From positions 310,001 to 374,000 of the forward strand of contig JBDOQK010000012.1 in the NCBI GenBank assembly GCA_040437565.1: DNA of 64,000 nucleotides. Direction: 5' to 3'. This document shows positions 11,880-24,024 of the stretch, one piece after another. The position numbers were made by a program, and so were the translations under genes. Position 1 is the stretch's first letter; each line of letters opens with the position of its first letter. This stretch comes from Albugo candida. Its lineage: Eukaryota; Oomycota; Peronosporomycetes; Albuginales. The notes beneath the pieces were generated by a model. It was not told the origin of the DNA. It did no database searches and was given only the letters and a program-made list of their open reading frames with translations.

Positions 11880-12345
11880 CAAGCCACTTGGGAGAAACTG
11901 AAGTTAGTGCTTGCAGTGATGCGGACTGGGCAAGCAACATAGAGAATCGAAGATCAACGTCCGGCATATTAGTGATGATCAACAAGTCTCTAGTCATTTT
12001 CAGTTTAAAACTGCAACAAATCGTCGCCTTAAGTACTGCAGAGGCCGGATATGTTGCGTTGTCATTATGCGTTCAAGAGGTGGCATGGATCAAAGCTTTA
12101 CTATCGGAAATGATGATCTATGTGGACTATCGTGTTGTGATTCACGAAGACAATTAGAGCGTGGTTGCGATTGCCAAGAACGTCGGATACCAAAGTCGAG
12201 CGAAGCATATTGATACCAAATATCATTTCGTTCGAAACAAGTCAAGGCGAAAAATATTGAGCTTCATTACGTCGACACCAAACGTCAACTTGCCGACTGA
12301 GATTGGAGATACTATTGGCTAAATCTAACATCAGGCATTATTCGT
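11880..12345 (+). mobile_element. Degenerate Ty1/Copia-type retrotransposon fragment (RNase H end)
   Basis: Residual end of a Copia polyprotein. The frame from 11888 shows the RNase H signature ACSDADWASNIENRRSTSG, then QIVALSTAEAGYVALS, EVAWIKALLSEM and, after a stop, SRAKHIDTKYHFVR, all in the order typical of Copia elements. It is broken by a stop codon at 12157 where DNQS is normally read, by a frame change near 12230, and by a stop at 12300. No reverse transcriptase, integrase or LTR pair was found, so this is a truncated dead copy. Confidence 0.85.
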
Positions 12346-12878
12346 CGAGTTTGGCGATAATGATGCGCGTTTAGGTGCTGCACCTCAAAAGGATGGATTA
12401 TCTAAGGATATCCTCGGGATTTTCAGCAATCAATATTATTGGACAAAAAGTGAGAGACTCAGTTCAACGGATTAGGCGAACTTAGGACCTAAGTTAAATA
12501 AAAAGCAAGTACCGTGTGATCAACGCAACTATTTTGGACATCAGCATTTCTTATATCGCTCAAGTACTGTTTCAATATACAGCTTTTAGGGAACAGCAAA
12601 ACGTATAACGAACGACGGTTCCCAACTCAAATGAAATTCAAAATGAGAAAAAATAACGTCTTTAATTAGTAACCTCAACCAAACACGAGCAAAGCGAACG
12701 CACATCTTGCGCAGCAACGACTTGGATTCTAATTATTGTTGTGAAAATGTTACCAACGCAATAACCGTCCGTATCCTTTTATAAATCGGATCTTCTGACC
12801 GACTCATCATTTAGAGCGGTAACGCAAAAGTCGTACTTGCCCATCGAAGATATTCGCGTCGGCAACGAGATATCAGCA
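12346..12878. other. Intergenic region upstream of the Myb gene
   Basis: No ORF or recognisable element. It may carry the decayed 3' end of the Copia copy and the Myb promoter. Confidence 0.3.
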
Positions 12879-13970
12879 ATGGCTTATGCGACCCCAGCTC
12901 CAGAATTTTCTCGCTTGTCGGGACACCATCCCATGAAAGTGGCCTTTGATTTACACAATAGTAGCACACAGGATCAGGAAATTCATAGAGCTTATGCCAC
13001 GTGCGGTAAAACTCTAAATGATAGAGAAATGGAACTCGGATTGAACATTGATGACTTCAAGGTGCCGGCAGCATCTACTTCTTGTAAGGCACAGACTGGT
13101 ATGAATGGTGGGCGCTGGACAGAGAAAGAACATCAAAGCTTTCTCGTAGGACTCCGGTTATATGGTCGTGAGTGGAAAAAAGTTGCATCGAAAATCAGAA
13201 CCCGAACTTCGGCTCAAATACGAAGTCACGCACAAAAGTATTTTGCAAAGATCTCTCGTGATGATCAGCAGCGACGTAAAGAATCGGGTGAGACGCTATC
13301 GCATTCACCTGAAAAATCACATGACGTAACGAATTCGCAACCTTCAGACATGACCACAATTGCATTCAACGGGTATTCCACAGATAGTGACATATCAACG
13401 AGTCCTTCTAACACCAGTGATCATGGCGATACTGATGGTAGTGTGTCATATCGGAGCAAGGAACGAACAAAAAAGCAGAAGGTTGAGTCCTCATATCGTT
13501 TCGGGCGCAGTATTGAGATCAAAAAAGCAAACGAAGACGGGAATTCGCTGGTGGTACCTATCAAATCCGAAACACTTCTATTTCCTTTAAAATCCAAAGT
13601 GAGACAATCGTTCAGCACTCAACTATCACGTCTCGATACTTTGAAACCACGTAAATACCACAGAGACACGGAATATAATGTGAAGAAAACGAAGACTTTG
13701 CCGTCACAAGAAGAGCTGATTGAGAGTGTTGCACCTAATGTACGCCATCGTCTCTCATCTTTGATCGAAGCAGAGCTGTGTGCTTTGCAAGTGCTTTCAT
13801 ATTATACATTGTTTCAAATAGATCAGCCGTGCCCTTCCAAGAAATGTAAATTGGAAACGAATGATTACAGTAGCGAAGAAACACCACTATTCTCTGACCG
13901 CAACTCTTCCACACAAAGCATCATCGACTCAGTTACGAATGGAAGCATTCGAACAGCTCAGATCGTTTAA
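12879..13970 (+). CDS. SHAQKYF-class single-repeat Myb transcription factor
   Basis: Nuclear DNA-binding protein of the 1R-Myb/REVEILLE-like class. The single Myb repeat is at about residues 85-130: GGRWTEKEHQSFLVGLRLYG, three regularly spaced Trp or equivalent positions, and the diagnostic SHAQKYF in QIRSHAQKYFAKI. The start is the ATG at 12879, giving 363 residues in one exon; the frame is open from 12837 but without an ATG. The rest is low-complexity Ser/Thr/Lys-rich, with a basic patch (RSKERTKKQKVESSYRFG) that may be a nuclear localisation signal. A conserved-looking helical segment (PNVRHRLSSLIEAELCALQV) near residue 290 may be a dimerisation or activation region. Target genes are unknown. 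Confidence 0.9.
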   Translation: MAYATPAPEFSRLSGHHPMKVAFDLHNSSTQDQEIHRAYATCGKTLNDREMELGLNIDDFKVPAASTSCKAQTGMNGGRWTEKEHQSFLVGLRLYGREWKKVASKIRTRTSAQIRSHAQKYFAKISRDDQQRRKESGETLSHSPEKSHDVTNSQPSDMTTIAFNGYSTDSDISTSPSNTSDHGDTDGSVSYRSKERTKKQKVESSYRFGRSIEIKKANEDGNSLVVPIKSETLLFPLKSKVRQSFSTQLSRLDTLKPRKYHRDTEYNVKKTKTLPSQEELIESVAPNVRHRLSSLIEAELCALQVLSYYTLFQIDQPCPSKKCKLETNDYSSEETPLFSDRNSSTQSIIDSVTNGSIRTAQIV

Positions 13971-15092
13971 GCCCCTCCGCTTTATCTGTAATCTGACGGG
14001 AAGGTCAAAAGAACACATTATTGATACTATAGCGAATGAGCGCTGTTGTCCTGATGCGTCGAACATACCGCTATGTGATATAGGGTTGTCAAAGAATTGA
14101 GGTCGATCATCGGCAGCTAGCCAAAAATTGCGCTCGTTCTGTCTTCAGGACCAGCATTTAGCACACACTAGGTCGATTTATACAGCTACCTTGTGGAAAT
14201 TAAGAGTGTGAATCTCCATGCAGTTTCACACAGATCTGAGAACTGAGTAAAGCCCACAAACTGCGATATTGAGACTCACATTGCGTGATTTGTGTCATCA
14301 AGGAATACGTGATGTCAAAATACGAGTTTACACAGAGGTTTCTCTGGTCTAAGATGCAGCCGCTTCGATTAAATTGGTTCAAGCAATGACCCTGAGAAGA
14401 AAGCTTCAGTCTCCATATTCTGTGACATCTTGCACCAGCTTTTGTTTGCGTTCGACTCAAGAGTTGATCACCACACTCGAGGGCTAGACATCTATACAAA
14501 CACGATGCGATGGTAAAATCGGATTGACCGAATGACCAAGTCTACCAAAAAAACTAACTGTTAGAGATCGGACTCTTCAAATCAGAAACAAATTTGCATC
14601 CCTTCGCCTTTTGGTCCGTTGCAAGCAATCAAGCAAAAGGTCCTCAAGGCTGGTACTACAAAAATAGACGAATTAGTGAAAGGCAGGAATGGATTGTACC
14701 ACCACGTTTGCACCAACCACTTCATTGACATTTGTGATTTGATTGTGCATGAACACATCAAGTTGAGATGAATAACATACCTGTCACGTATCTGAGATCA
14801 CTATATCGCTTCATAGATTAAGCCTATGATAAATCTCTTCGTATGCATACAATAATTGTAAATTAAATCGACAATACTGAGCGCAGATAAATCCAATCGT
14901 GCACGATTTGGATCCATACATCTAACAAAGGCCATATTTTTCCGGCATCTGGTCTATTCATGAAATCTTGGTCGTTCTTATCGAATGTAGCAATCGCTCA
15001 AAATTGTCCATTTTTCTTTTGTTATCGATCACATTGTCAGCGAGCTACTGGAAGTGAACAGCCTTACGGTGATTTGTGCATATGCTTCTACC
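13971..15092. other. Intergenic region
   Basis: About 1.1 kb. Short ORFs such as 14200-14499 (-) have no recognisable features. It contains the 3' flanks of two convergent genes. Confidence 0.3.
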
Positions 15093-16800
15093 TTATGCGA
15101 AATTACCATTAGCTACCCTGCGATTATATGACGCATTTTCTAAACCCAGTGTGATTCGCAGTGCATTATATCGGCACAAAGCATCGTCGATGTTGATATA
15201 GCTGCCTTGTAAATGACGCTTGGTACTTTCGATATTCGCTTCAAAATAAGTTCTTCCATGCAGCATCCTATCGGAAATTCAAAATCATTTCTTTCCAGTC
15301 ACAGGATCTGTTCCAGTACCTTCGTTGATTGAATACAATCGTATCGCCTTCTTGCAATCGATACTCTTTTCGATGACCTGGATTCTCGATGATGTCATGA
15401 AAAACTTTGTACGCCGCATAATAGGGCAGGACATCGTCAAATGGTACTCGTAGTGGACCTTCAAAGGGAGGGCTCCAATGGACCGCGATTATCTGAAAAT
15501 ATGACAGATTAGCACAAGCTCTCGCACTTACTTGCATTAATTACCTCACCGCGGTGATTGGTATGTATATGAGGACGCTGAAACTCCATAACAGCTGGAT
15601 TGCTTCGATCCAGATGATACTTTTTGAAAGTAGCAGGTACCCGACATAATGTGTCGAAATGTTGAGGGTGAAGTATTTGAAGTTCTTTTGTAGCGGCAAA
15701 GACATCCACAAAAGTGGAAATTCCACCACTTATACTCGCATCAAATTCCAGCGCATGAAGTAGCTGGACTCCTGGTGGAGATTCATAGTAAGAGAGATCA
15801 ACGTGATGTTTAAGGGCTTGAGAGGTGTATGCTATGTTGATCTATCATGATAATGAGAAGATACAGTATTGAATCAGGTCACTTACAGGTTCATCCTCAC
15901 TCACGACATCGAAAATCTCACCATACAAGAAGCTGAGCGCAAGAGATTAATGACCTCATTCTGAGAATCTCAAGTTATTTGCACCTGTGTGAGATGGGAG
16001 CGATACGTTTTGCAATTTTCTTAACCTCTCCTGCCTTGGTCGGAGTTTCTTTCACCACACAGCATCCATATTCCACGACATTATGCAGGAGCTCGAATAC
16101 ACCTCTGTCTGACTCCATGACATAGGTATAATCCACCGTTTTCATCGGAAAATCTTGCCGCGTTACTGTTGGTGTCATTGATTTGGAGTGAGCTTCCAGA
16201 GAATCATTTTCGTAGCAATTGTCGCGGAGCCATCTCCAAGTATATGTGCTTTTATGCTGCTTCGGTCCCCATACAATGTTCAGTGTACTTCCTCTGACTA
16301 TAGCAAAAATATGCGCAAGTCAATCATTTCATTTGAGACCGGTCTGTTTACCAGAAATATCCTCAATGACAAATTCCGCATTTAAATCGGCACTATTCAC
16401 GATTCGTTGCCCACAAGTACTTTGACAAGCGGCGCAAGAGCACCACGCTCGTAAATGATGTAGATGGAATCTACTGCTCTTTTCATCGCTCCAACTCAGT
16501 AATATGTAGTCTTTATGCTTGATATCAATGCTTAATAGCTTACAAATGGTCAAGAATTAGCATTCGCTGCAGGCAGCTGTTAAAAGGGCATACCGCTGGT
16601 TCCATTCGATCGCAAAAGACATTTTCAAGCGATGTGCAAAAACCAGCTTGCAATTGGATAAAGTGCTTCGGCTTGCTAATGAACCGTTCGAGTAATGTAT
16701 TACGCGCACACCATGAACGTATTGGATCACTCCATTCTCCTAGCGAATATCGGATTCCACGTCGACGACGCAAACCTTGCGATAGAATTGTTCGGAGCAT
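15093..16800 (-). CDS. Gamma-butyrobetaine / trimethyllysine dioxygenase family protein
   Basis: Fe(II)/2-oxoglutarate hydroxylase of the BBOX1/TMLHE family, which makes carnitine or its precursor. Exon 1 starts at ATG 16800 with a basic presequence (MLRTILSQGLRRRRGIRYS). It joins in phase to the N-terminal domain (DYILLSWSDEKSSRFHLHHL, then WCSCAACQ, a likely zinc-binding Cys cluster). The next exons give TYTWRWLRDNC and the double-stranded beta-helix core. The iron ligands are His and Asp in HHVDLSYYESPPGVQ and His in RRMLHGRTYFEA, and FVDVFAAT lies between them. The last exon is only found after splicing out a 55-bp intron near 15,290 and supplies RHLQGSYINIDDALCRYNAL, ending at 15093. There are about six exons. 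BBOX1 and TMLHE cannot be separated by eye; the presequence slightly favours TMLHE. Confidence 0.88.
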
Positions 16801-16998
16801 GACGCTTGGATCTAAACCTTCTATTATAAATAACATGTTATCAATACGAAGGCAATCTCATGTCGATCTTCCAGAATTCTAAATTCGCTTTTCACCGATT
16901 AAAGTGATCAGATGCACATCGGTGGTAACGGCTTGCATGGAATTTTGGAAAGGTAAGCGAAGTTCATTATACTATCAATCGATACTCCTACTTTACAA

Positions 16999-19900
16999 TC
17001 ACATAGAACCAATATTTCTCACGTAGGCGATCAGGATTTTAATCAGTGCTGAAAGTTGTGACATTTTTTGGCATTCCCGCACGTGCGCTGGGTCTCTTAG
17101 GTACGAAAGACATTTGACGATGAGCGCATCGGTCGCGCGTAAGGAAGGCGCAGAAGCCAGCTCCACCACTTTCTCGTCATATACGAATGGATCTGCGTCC
17201 AGCTCGAGGACCCAAGCCGATACATCGGCAGGCAAACTGCACATGACATTTGCGTACTCTGCATCCGCCTTCATTCGTTGTAGGACTATTGCTACTCGAG
17301 TGCGAACGATCGACCCAAGGGACATCACTAAGCGCTGAGGCTCGCGCATTTGGTGAAGTACAAGCTCAGCATCCACGTCCTGGCCCAAACGATAAAGAAT
17401 CAACACTTGGGAAGCTCGGAGTTCTTCTTTGGGAATGCTGAACGCGTCCGCGAGTGAATACACCAGAGACTCGTGTGGGTCACACTCTAAGAGTTCTTGA
17501 AGAAAGCGAGCTCGGTTCACTTGCAATACTTCCCGCTCTTCATCTTTGGCTACCCGTCCTTTGTGCTCTGAGATGAATGTGTTTGGGCTGCAAAAATGCT
17601 TCTGCTGATCGGGAAAGAGACTTCGAATTGACACTGATTTCACAGTTGTCGCCGTGAATGCATCCAGTAAAAGTAAGAGAGTATGGTGATGCATTAGCCG
17701 TGAGGAGGAAAGCGTCTCGAGCTCGAATCCTCTAAATCGTTTTATAAATTTGGATTCTTTGGCAGGTGGAGGCCAGCACTGAGAAAACGTTTCACGCAAA
17801 CGGGTCACTGAACATCGCCATGGTGCAGAAGATGCTGCTTTACTTATGGATATAGAGCCCTCCATGTCTCCATCCGAATCGCTAGCGTCTGATAACTCGA
17901 TATCATCTTCTTCTTTGACATCCTTCTCTTCTGCAGAGTCGTTCGTCATTTTAGTGGTCCTGGATACTTGAATTAGTATCTGTAGAAACTCGATGACAAT
18001 GTGAAAGAAGTGACGAGCCATTTGTGGTTGTAAGGTTCGTTTTGGACTTTTTTCAGCGGCACGATCTTCCCAATATTGGTATAAAGAGAGTACATGAGCT
18101 TTCAGATACTTTTCCCAAATATGAATTCCCATTGCTGCTCGGAGGTCTAATGATTTGATTTGCTGCAGCTCGATAAGTGCATCACCAAGCTGCTGCATCT
18201 CTGAACGGTCAGAGTTCCAGGCAGCACACAACAAACTCGCTCGAAAACATTGAAGGCTGTCGAAATCATCCAGCTGTTGAAAACATGTAAGAACTCTCTT
18301 CCAGCTTTTCATCTGCTTTCCCGATCTGCAAGATTCCAAATCTTGAACCCATGAATCTTCAAACGAAGCATCCGCATGCGGCTTCCTGCCCACATTATTA
18401 CTGTACGAGTCATTTTCTGTCGGCTGATTGAATTGCAATAGCGCAACACCTCGTAAGACCTCATCCAGTTGTTCTACGGCATCCACACACACACGGCTGA
18501 TACGTCCCAAACAAAGTGAGATGAAGACCGTTCTGGACAACCCGTCTTGCAGAATCTCCCAGCGTATTCCTGCTCCGATACTGCAACATTTTCCAAGCGT
18601 CGATTCTTCCAGCTGTCTCGCGTAGTTGAGCTCTGCATGCTGACAATGTAAGCTCAAGATGTAGGCATGGAAGACCTCAACGCGCTTCAAGCAATCCAAA
18701 TACATTTCCGATGCACTCTTACTGATCCTGAGCAGCTGACAAACTTTTGCCGGCTCGGAACACGCATTATTATCATTCTCTGCATCGTTGCCATCTTCAG
18801 GCACTGACTGATAGTAGTATTCGATCCACCGTTGTAGCGGGGAAGACTGGCTTGGAGGTGCCAAAGCAAGTACAACCTTCAATGGTAGACCAAAATACCA
18901 GCTAAGGAACATCCTTACTTGTTCATCTGGAGGCAAAAAGATTGAACAATGCAACCGCTGGATTTCCTAAAATTCTCAAGTAACAACAGAGCACCAGACA
19001 TTGCCAAGTTACCACGAACCTGGATTTCAAATACGTTTGATAGAATTTGACCATGAAGTAGCATTGTGATTGCTTGCGTATGGATGGTAGCTGATAACCT
19101 TGCAGACAGATATGGACCCAGTGTATCCATTAACATACGTCTCTCATCCTCGCACTCTTTGCTGTCGTTTACGCTTTCCAAGTAGTGTACAACATGAAGT
19201 ACATCCTCTGACTCCATCCGATCAATCGGCAGATTAAACAACTCCAAGAACGTGGAAAGCTCGAGCGCACTAGCTCCCTCTATAGTATCGTACCAAACAC
19301 GAGTGGATCCTTCATCACTTAGTAAGTAGCCAGCACGGCGATATAATTCCAGCCACCGAAGTATGCGGCCTCTCTTCCGATCTTCGCTGACGTTCTCCGT
19401 GAAAATGGATGCACATGCAGTGGAATTAGACTGGTCATCCTCGAGGAAAGCACATAAGGTGGATTTGGATCGATAAAAGCTCTACATCGGAGAAGTTCAA
19501 GTGTCCGTCCCTGCATTCAGCGCAATACAAACGTACCTCTTTGAGGGTTTGGAAGGTTTTTGTCATATGAATTTTCCAAAGAATTCTGGCTAACAATAAT
19601 ATCTCATTCCTGTTTCCATCGGAATCAGGACCACTGATCCGACGAAGAACCTGGCACAAGACCCTATTTGAGAACTGCTTTTGATCCGGTTTTGAAGCAC
19701 AAACCTGCTCAAGCTTTCGCAGAACACACAAGCGTATGTCCAGCTGCAATAGACTCGTTTCGGAGCCTCCCAGAATGTCAAGCAGCGATTCAACGCTAGA
19801 AGTCAAATATAGCTGATCGAAGCGCTCCATCACCAACACATGCGGACTTGGTGTAACCATCCGATTTGTGGTATCAGGACTTTTAGCAAGTGTCTGCAGT

Positions 19901-21604
19901 TGGCCGACGATCTGATGAAGTATGTACGTTTCTTCCTGACACTTGTTCTACAATCAAAACGTCTCAATTCTGACGTAAGTGTTCAGATCAAGCTTAACAA
20001 GATACCTGCACAAAGTATCGAACCAAAATATTTGGATTGGGTGTCCGGAACGATACTTTTTTTAGTTGGAACTGCAAGCCTTCAGTCGGATACAAAATGT
20101 AGCAACATGAAGTAGCACCGTGAGCATCCGATCGGGTGAATAGGCGAGCTGATGGTCCGATTATAATACTCGCGACACAAGGACCATATCGTGCTCGCCA
20201 GACATCAATAGTTCCTCGTTGTTCAGAATAGATGGCTAGGTATAAACCTCGTGTGTGCTCATCGCCTTCATACCCGTGGAACCATCCGCATTGAGCATTT
20301 CGATAGCCCTTCCACATTCGTATAATTATCATTCTCCAGGTGTCAACGAGCATGATTCTCCCCAAAGAATCCGCTATTGCTGCTAAGCGGCCAGATGGAC
20401 TCACTATTAGCATTCGGCAACGTCGACGTGAATCTTCAGCAAACGTTGCAATAGCTTTCAGAGGTGTAGCTACATGTTCCATGGCTAAAGAAGAATGGAA
20501 GGGTTCCTCAACATTCGGCTTGGATTGAGGTGGAGATACTTCATTCGGCTTGATTGATATAATTTCCTCTCCTTCGTCTCCATATCTTTTCCATCCCCAG
20601 CTTCGAGCATATGACCACACTGCACCAATTGCACGAGTCGCGATTGCACTTGCAATGTGAGCGATATGTATGACTGAACTTTGATCATTTCCAGCATGAT
20701 AGAAAGAAATAAATGGATCATTCCCCACACTAATGGCAGTAGAGCTTCTCACTCGTGCATGTGACTGGAACAAACTAGGTCTTCTTGCATGACACGAGCT
20801 CACTGCAGCGATTTGACCTTGATCAAGAGCCTTATATTTTTGAAACTTGCTCACCTGAACTCCGCCTACAACCACAAGAATTCATGAGAAATTCATAGAT
20901 CATAGTCACTGCGATTCTTGCCTGACGTGTCGAATGCAGCAAACAGTTCTTCCAATCGTACGATGACAATTGTCCCGTCTTGATATAGGATCCAAATCTC
21001 ATCATTATAGTTTGGGATTTCATCGCGGTTCTTTCCTTCAAGTGAGTATTTCCAGCTCAGGTCCAAGCGGATAATTGATGTCGTGTGGAATTGCTATTGA
21101 AAGCATTCAGAAAAAATGATCAAGACAGGAAGCTCTCTCACCTGTTTGAGCTTCAACCCATCCTGATAGTGATACAAATATATGAATCCCATGGTGTCCG
21201 AAATGCAAAAGTATTCATTTGTGATCCAGCGAGCGTCAGAGAAAGTCACACTATCGCTCTCTTGCATCTCTTTTTGGCCGCTACTTTGTATCGTAGAGTT
21301 TTTCTTGTCAATGACTTGCAGTCTAAAGTGACGAGAATTATTTCCAGAGGCTGGCATAGCGGACAACAATGTTAAGTAGATGGTGTCTTTAAAGGTGCAC
21401 ACAAGATGACTAGAAAATGGAGCAATATCCATCTTCATCTGCGCGTTCTGCAGCATGGACGATGCACCTACTAATGCAAGCTCTGCATGATCTTCAAATA
21501 GGGCTTGAAAATCAATAGCGATACAGCAGACCAAATTGGCATCATTCGTCATTTTCTGCCTAGAATCAGAATCAGGGTCTGATGACGCGAATATATCGCT
21601 ACAA
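16999..21604 (-). CDS. Rab3 GTPase-activating protein non-catalytic subunit (RAB3GAP2-like), 5' end at gap
   Basis: Regulatory subunit of the Rab3GAP complex (GAP for Rab3 and GEF for Rab18 in animals), acting on ER and secretory membranes. Several long exons read in one direction. The 5'-most, abutting the N run, contains KMTNDANLVCCIAIDF. Next is WKYSLEGK with WILYQDGTIVIVRL. Then come the diagnostic stretches ISVGNDPFISFYHAG and SPSGRLAAIADSLGRIMLVD followed by RMIIIRMWKGYRNAQCGW, close to human RAB3GAP2. The final 651-codon exon (16999-18954) holds the alpha-helical C-terminal half, with an acidic stretch (EEKDVKEEDDIELSDASDSD). The start codon is probably inside or beyond the gap at 21605-21704. 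About seven exons; small joins near 19.3 kb and 19.9 kb are approximate. Confidence 0.87.
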
Positions 21605-21704
21605 NNNNNNNNNNNNNNNNNNNNNNNNNNNNNNNNNNNNNNNNNNNNNNNNNNNNNNNNNNNNNNNNNNNNNNNNNNNNNNNNNNNNNNNNNNNNNNNN
21701 NNNN
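21605..21704. other. Assembly gap (100 N), no duplicated flanks seen
   Basis: Unlike most gaps in this window, its two sides share no obvious repeat. It probably hides real sequence: the 5' end of the RAB3GAP2-like gene and the 3' end of the multipass membrane protein gene. Confidence 0.9.
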
Positions 21705-22424
21705 CTTGGTGCACTCATCCATTGCCAATCAAAAGCCGTCCAGCTAAAAATACCACCGAAAATCATGGCAGGAAGGTACCCAACCATCAGGAATGCAGTG
21801 TGCATGCGAATCGTTGCATAAACTGTGATGGCAAGATAGCATGTGGCAGTGACTACTATCATTGTATACGCCCACGACTCTGTCAAGTAACGACTAGCAG
21901 CAATTGCAAGTAGTGCGAAGTTTGTAAGAATCGAGCAAGCCAACACGATCCGCCAAGCGATTTCGATACACTTGTCTACAATTCGGCGATCCATTTGAAT
22001 GCCAAACACTCTTGCAGTTTTCAGCAAATGCACTCGTTCCTTTCCAGCAAAACTCTGTAATGCCTCATAAGCCACGTGATGTAAAAATCCTCCAACGATA
22101 GCTGAAATTCCCAAAGCGATAAAGTAAATAACATACCATCGCTGAGAGATTCTGAACGGAATAACGTCACGCATTGCATCGATGCTAACTTTATCAAAGC
22201 GTTCAAAGTCGAAAAATCCCAAGTACGTCGCAAAACCAAAGCATTGTAAGCCCAGCATATAGTCTGTTATAAAACACGCAGGTTGTGCATCCCATTCCTC
22301 TCCAGTCGCGTCACGGTACGCCCATAAGCTCCAGCTCTCTAACTCTGCAAGTGCTTCCCGACATACTTCCGTCACAGAGCGCTTTCGAGTCGCGCAATAC
22401 GCTACTGGTTTTCCATCAGCTTCC
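21705..22424 (-). CDS. Multipass membrane protein of unknown function, 3' truncated by gap
   Basis: The start is the ATG at 22424 (MEADGKPVAYCATRKRS). 240 residues are visible before the frame runs into the N run. There are at least five strongly hydrophobic segments: around residues 55-75 (DYMLGLQCFGFATYLGFF), 98-122 (VIYFIALGISAIVGGF), 160-185 (RIVLACSILTNFALLAIAAS), 190-212 (MIVVTATCYLAITVYATI) and 215-235 (LMVGYLPAMIFGGIFSW). The N-terminal 45 residues are hydrophilic. The fold is a small polytopic protein; I recognise no transporter or enzyme signature. Strong composition and a single long exon make it a real gene. Its family is uncertain. Confidence 0.75.
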
Positions 22425-22548
22425 ATTTAGCTTCACGTATATGTATTTATGTGCCTTTAAGAATCAATTCAAAGCTCACTCCACAGGTTGATTTCAAAAT
22501 AGGACGTGGAGGCAATAAAGGATAAAAAAAGATAGAGGCAATAAAAAT

Positions 22549-22648
22549 NNNNNNNNNNNNNNNNNNNNNNNNNNNNNNNNNNNNNNNNNNNNNNNNNNNN
22601 NNNNNNNNNNNNNNNNNNNNNNNNNNNNNNNNNNNNNNNNNNNNNNNN
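22549..22648. other. Assembly gap (100 N) with 11-bp flank overlap
   Basis: The 11 bases gcaataaaaat lie on both sides (22538-22548 and 22649-22659), in an A-rich repeat of ggcaataaa units. The gap may be a short overlap or a slippery A-rich tract. Confidence 0.8.
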
Positions 22649-22917
22649 GCAATAAAAATACCTGTTGGAAAAAAGAGAAAAGCCGGTTAGAGGTTGAAAT
22701 GATATAGTAATTTTCTTAAGCTTTTGCACCACTTTGGGTAATAGACTTTCTCAACGCTTTGCGGGACAACAGCAGGAAATTACTCGCGTGTTGAACTGTA
22801 GAATGTGGAGAACTTGATAATTTTCCACGAAACTGCACCACGCTATATAGTGTAAGGCATTTTCTAGGTTATACATACGATACATGAAGACTGGATCTTA
22901 TCTGCGATACTACTGTA

Positions 22918-24024
22918 TCACCTGCACTGTATTGGTAAACTACTGGAATGCGATCGCTCGTGTGGATCGGACCACGTCGGATCAGTGAAGATTGCAGAAA
23001 TGTTTTCATCGGAAATATCTGCTATTTGACTTGTGCTCTGAGGCCAGCTTGTAAAAACGTTTGAGTAAAACCCATCATCGGGGGACAATGAACGCATTTG
23101 CAAATCCCAAGGACTCTCAAATAATTGCTTGGTTGCAACCGGGGAAGAAAGTCTACTTGCTCGCATGATCGCAAGTGTGCTGTCATCATCAATCAGAATT
23201 GAAGATGGTAGAGGCTCGTCATTAGCGTACACTTCAGACCACTTTGTAAGAAGGGACGGAGGTGGATCATGCGTAATCGTAGTGACAGTGCTCGGTTTGG
23301 ACTGAACTCTTGCTCGTCTTTTGCACAAAAGGATGCTAAAACCAACAAGCATGAACAAGGTTGCTGCTAAAACCGCACATGCTATAAGCATTCCATTATG
23401 ATTTTTGTGATTTGCGGGGCCTCCTTTTTGGATCGCAGCTTCTTGCACGGAAAACGTTTGAAGACCAGAGAGAGCATGCTCAGTAACCACATCGGAAAGC
23501 GGAATATGAATTCCAGCGTAAACACCATACTTTCCTGGTGACTCCAAATGAATATTTGCAGTCAAACGTGTTTCCCTACCATGTTCTAGTGGTACATGTA
23601 AGAACTGCATCTTCTTGTAGATGAGTTGGTCGTCACCATAACAACTAACATTGCTGAATAAGCATAAGCATAAAGTCCCTGTTATGGGAGAATATCCGAC
23701 TCCCTCTTGATTCCGACGTAAGTGGTTATCAACCGAGGTATACGTTATATTATCTACAAGGTTGATCGTCCAAGTAATTTTTGTCTCTTCTTCAACTCTG
23801 CGAGACGATTTAAGGTCCAAAAATTGGATGGACACGGGGCAAGTAGAGCTACTACCTTTCAACAGACTCGCATTAAGTCTATCGTCAATAGATGCTTTAG
23901 GCTGTGATGGATCCGTACTGGCGTGCCGCCAGCAAATTGTGGAAGCATCAACCAAGTATTTGTCTACCAACATGTAATAAATTAAGAGGATGAAGGGATA
24001 AAAGAAGAGAATACATCTCACCAT
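22918..24024 (-). CDS. Type I single-pass membrane protein, unknown family (paralogue of 62788-63996)
   Basis: 368 residues from ATG 24024. Residues 2-22 are a hydrophobic signal peptide or anchor (CILFFYPFILLIYYMLV). The ectodomain (to about 205) contains Cys residues in STICWRH, TCPVSIQFLD, LCLCLFSNVSCYG and a PGKYGVYAGIHIP strand, with several N-glycosylation sequons. A transmembrane helix at 211-233 (GMLIACAVLAATLFMLVGFS) is followed by CKRRAR, so the ~135-residue Ser/Asp/Pro-rich tail faces the cytosol. The same order of features recurs in the protein at 62788-63996. The fold resembles a receptor or adhesion molecule, but no known domain is recognised. Confidence 0.8.
   Translation of the reverse strand: MVRCILFFYPFILLIYYMLVDKYLVDASTICWRHASTDPSQPKASIDDRLNASLLKGSSSTCPVSIQFLDLKSSRRVEEETKITWTINLVDNITYTSVDNHLRRNQEGVGYSPITGTLCLCLFSNVSCYGDDQLIYKKMQFLHVPLEHGRETRLTANIHLESPGKYGVYAGIHIPLSDVVTEHALSGLQTFSVQEAAIQKGGPANHKNHNGMLIACAVLAATLFMLVGFSILLCKRRARVQSKPSTVTTITHDPPPSLLTKWSEVYANDEPLPSSILIDDDSTLAIMRASRLSSPVATKQLFESPWDLQMRSLSPDDGFYSNVFTSWPQSTSQIADISDENISAIFTDPTWSDPHERSHSSSLPIQCR

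Noticed and set aside
20820-20930. GC-AG intron in the RAB3GAP2-like gene
   Set aside because: A canonical GT-AG intron of about 44 bp (donor after KNR) also keeps the frame, so no non-canonical splice is needed.
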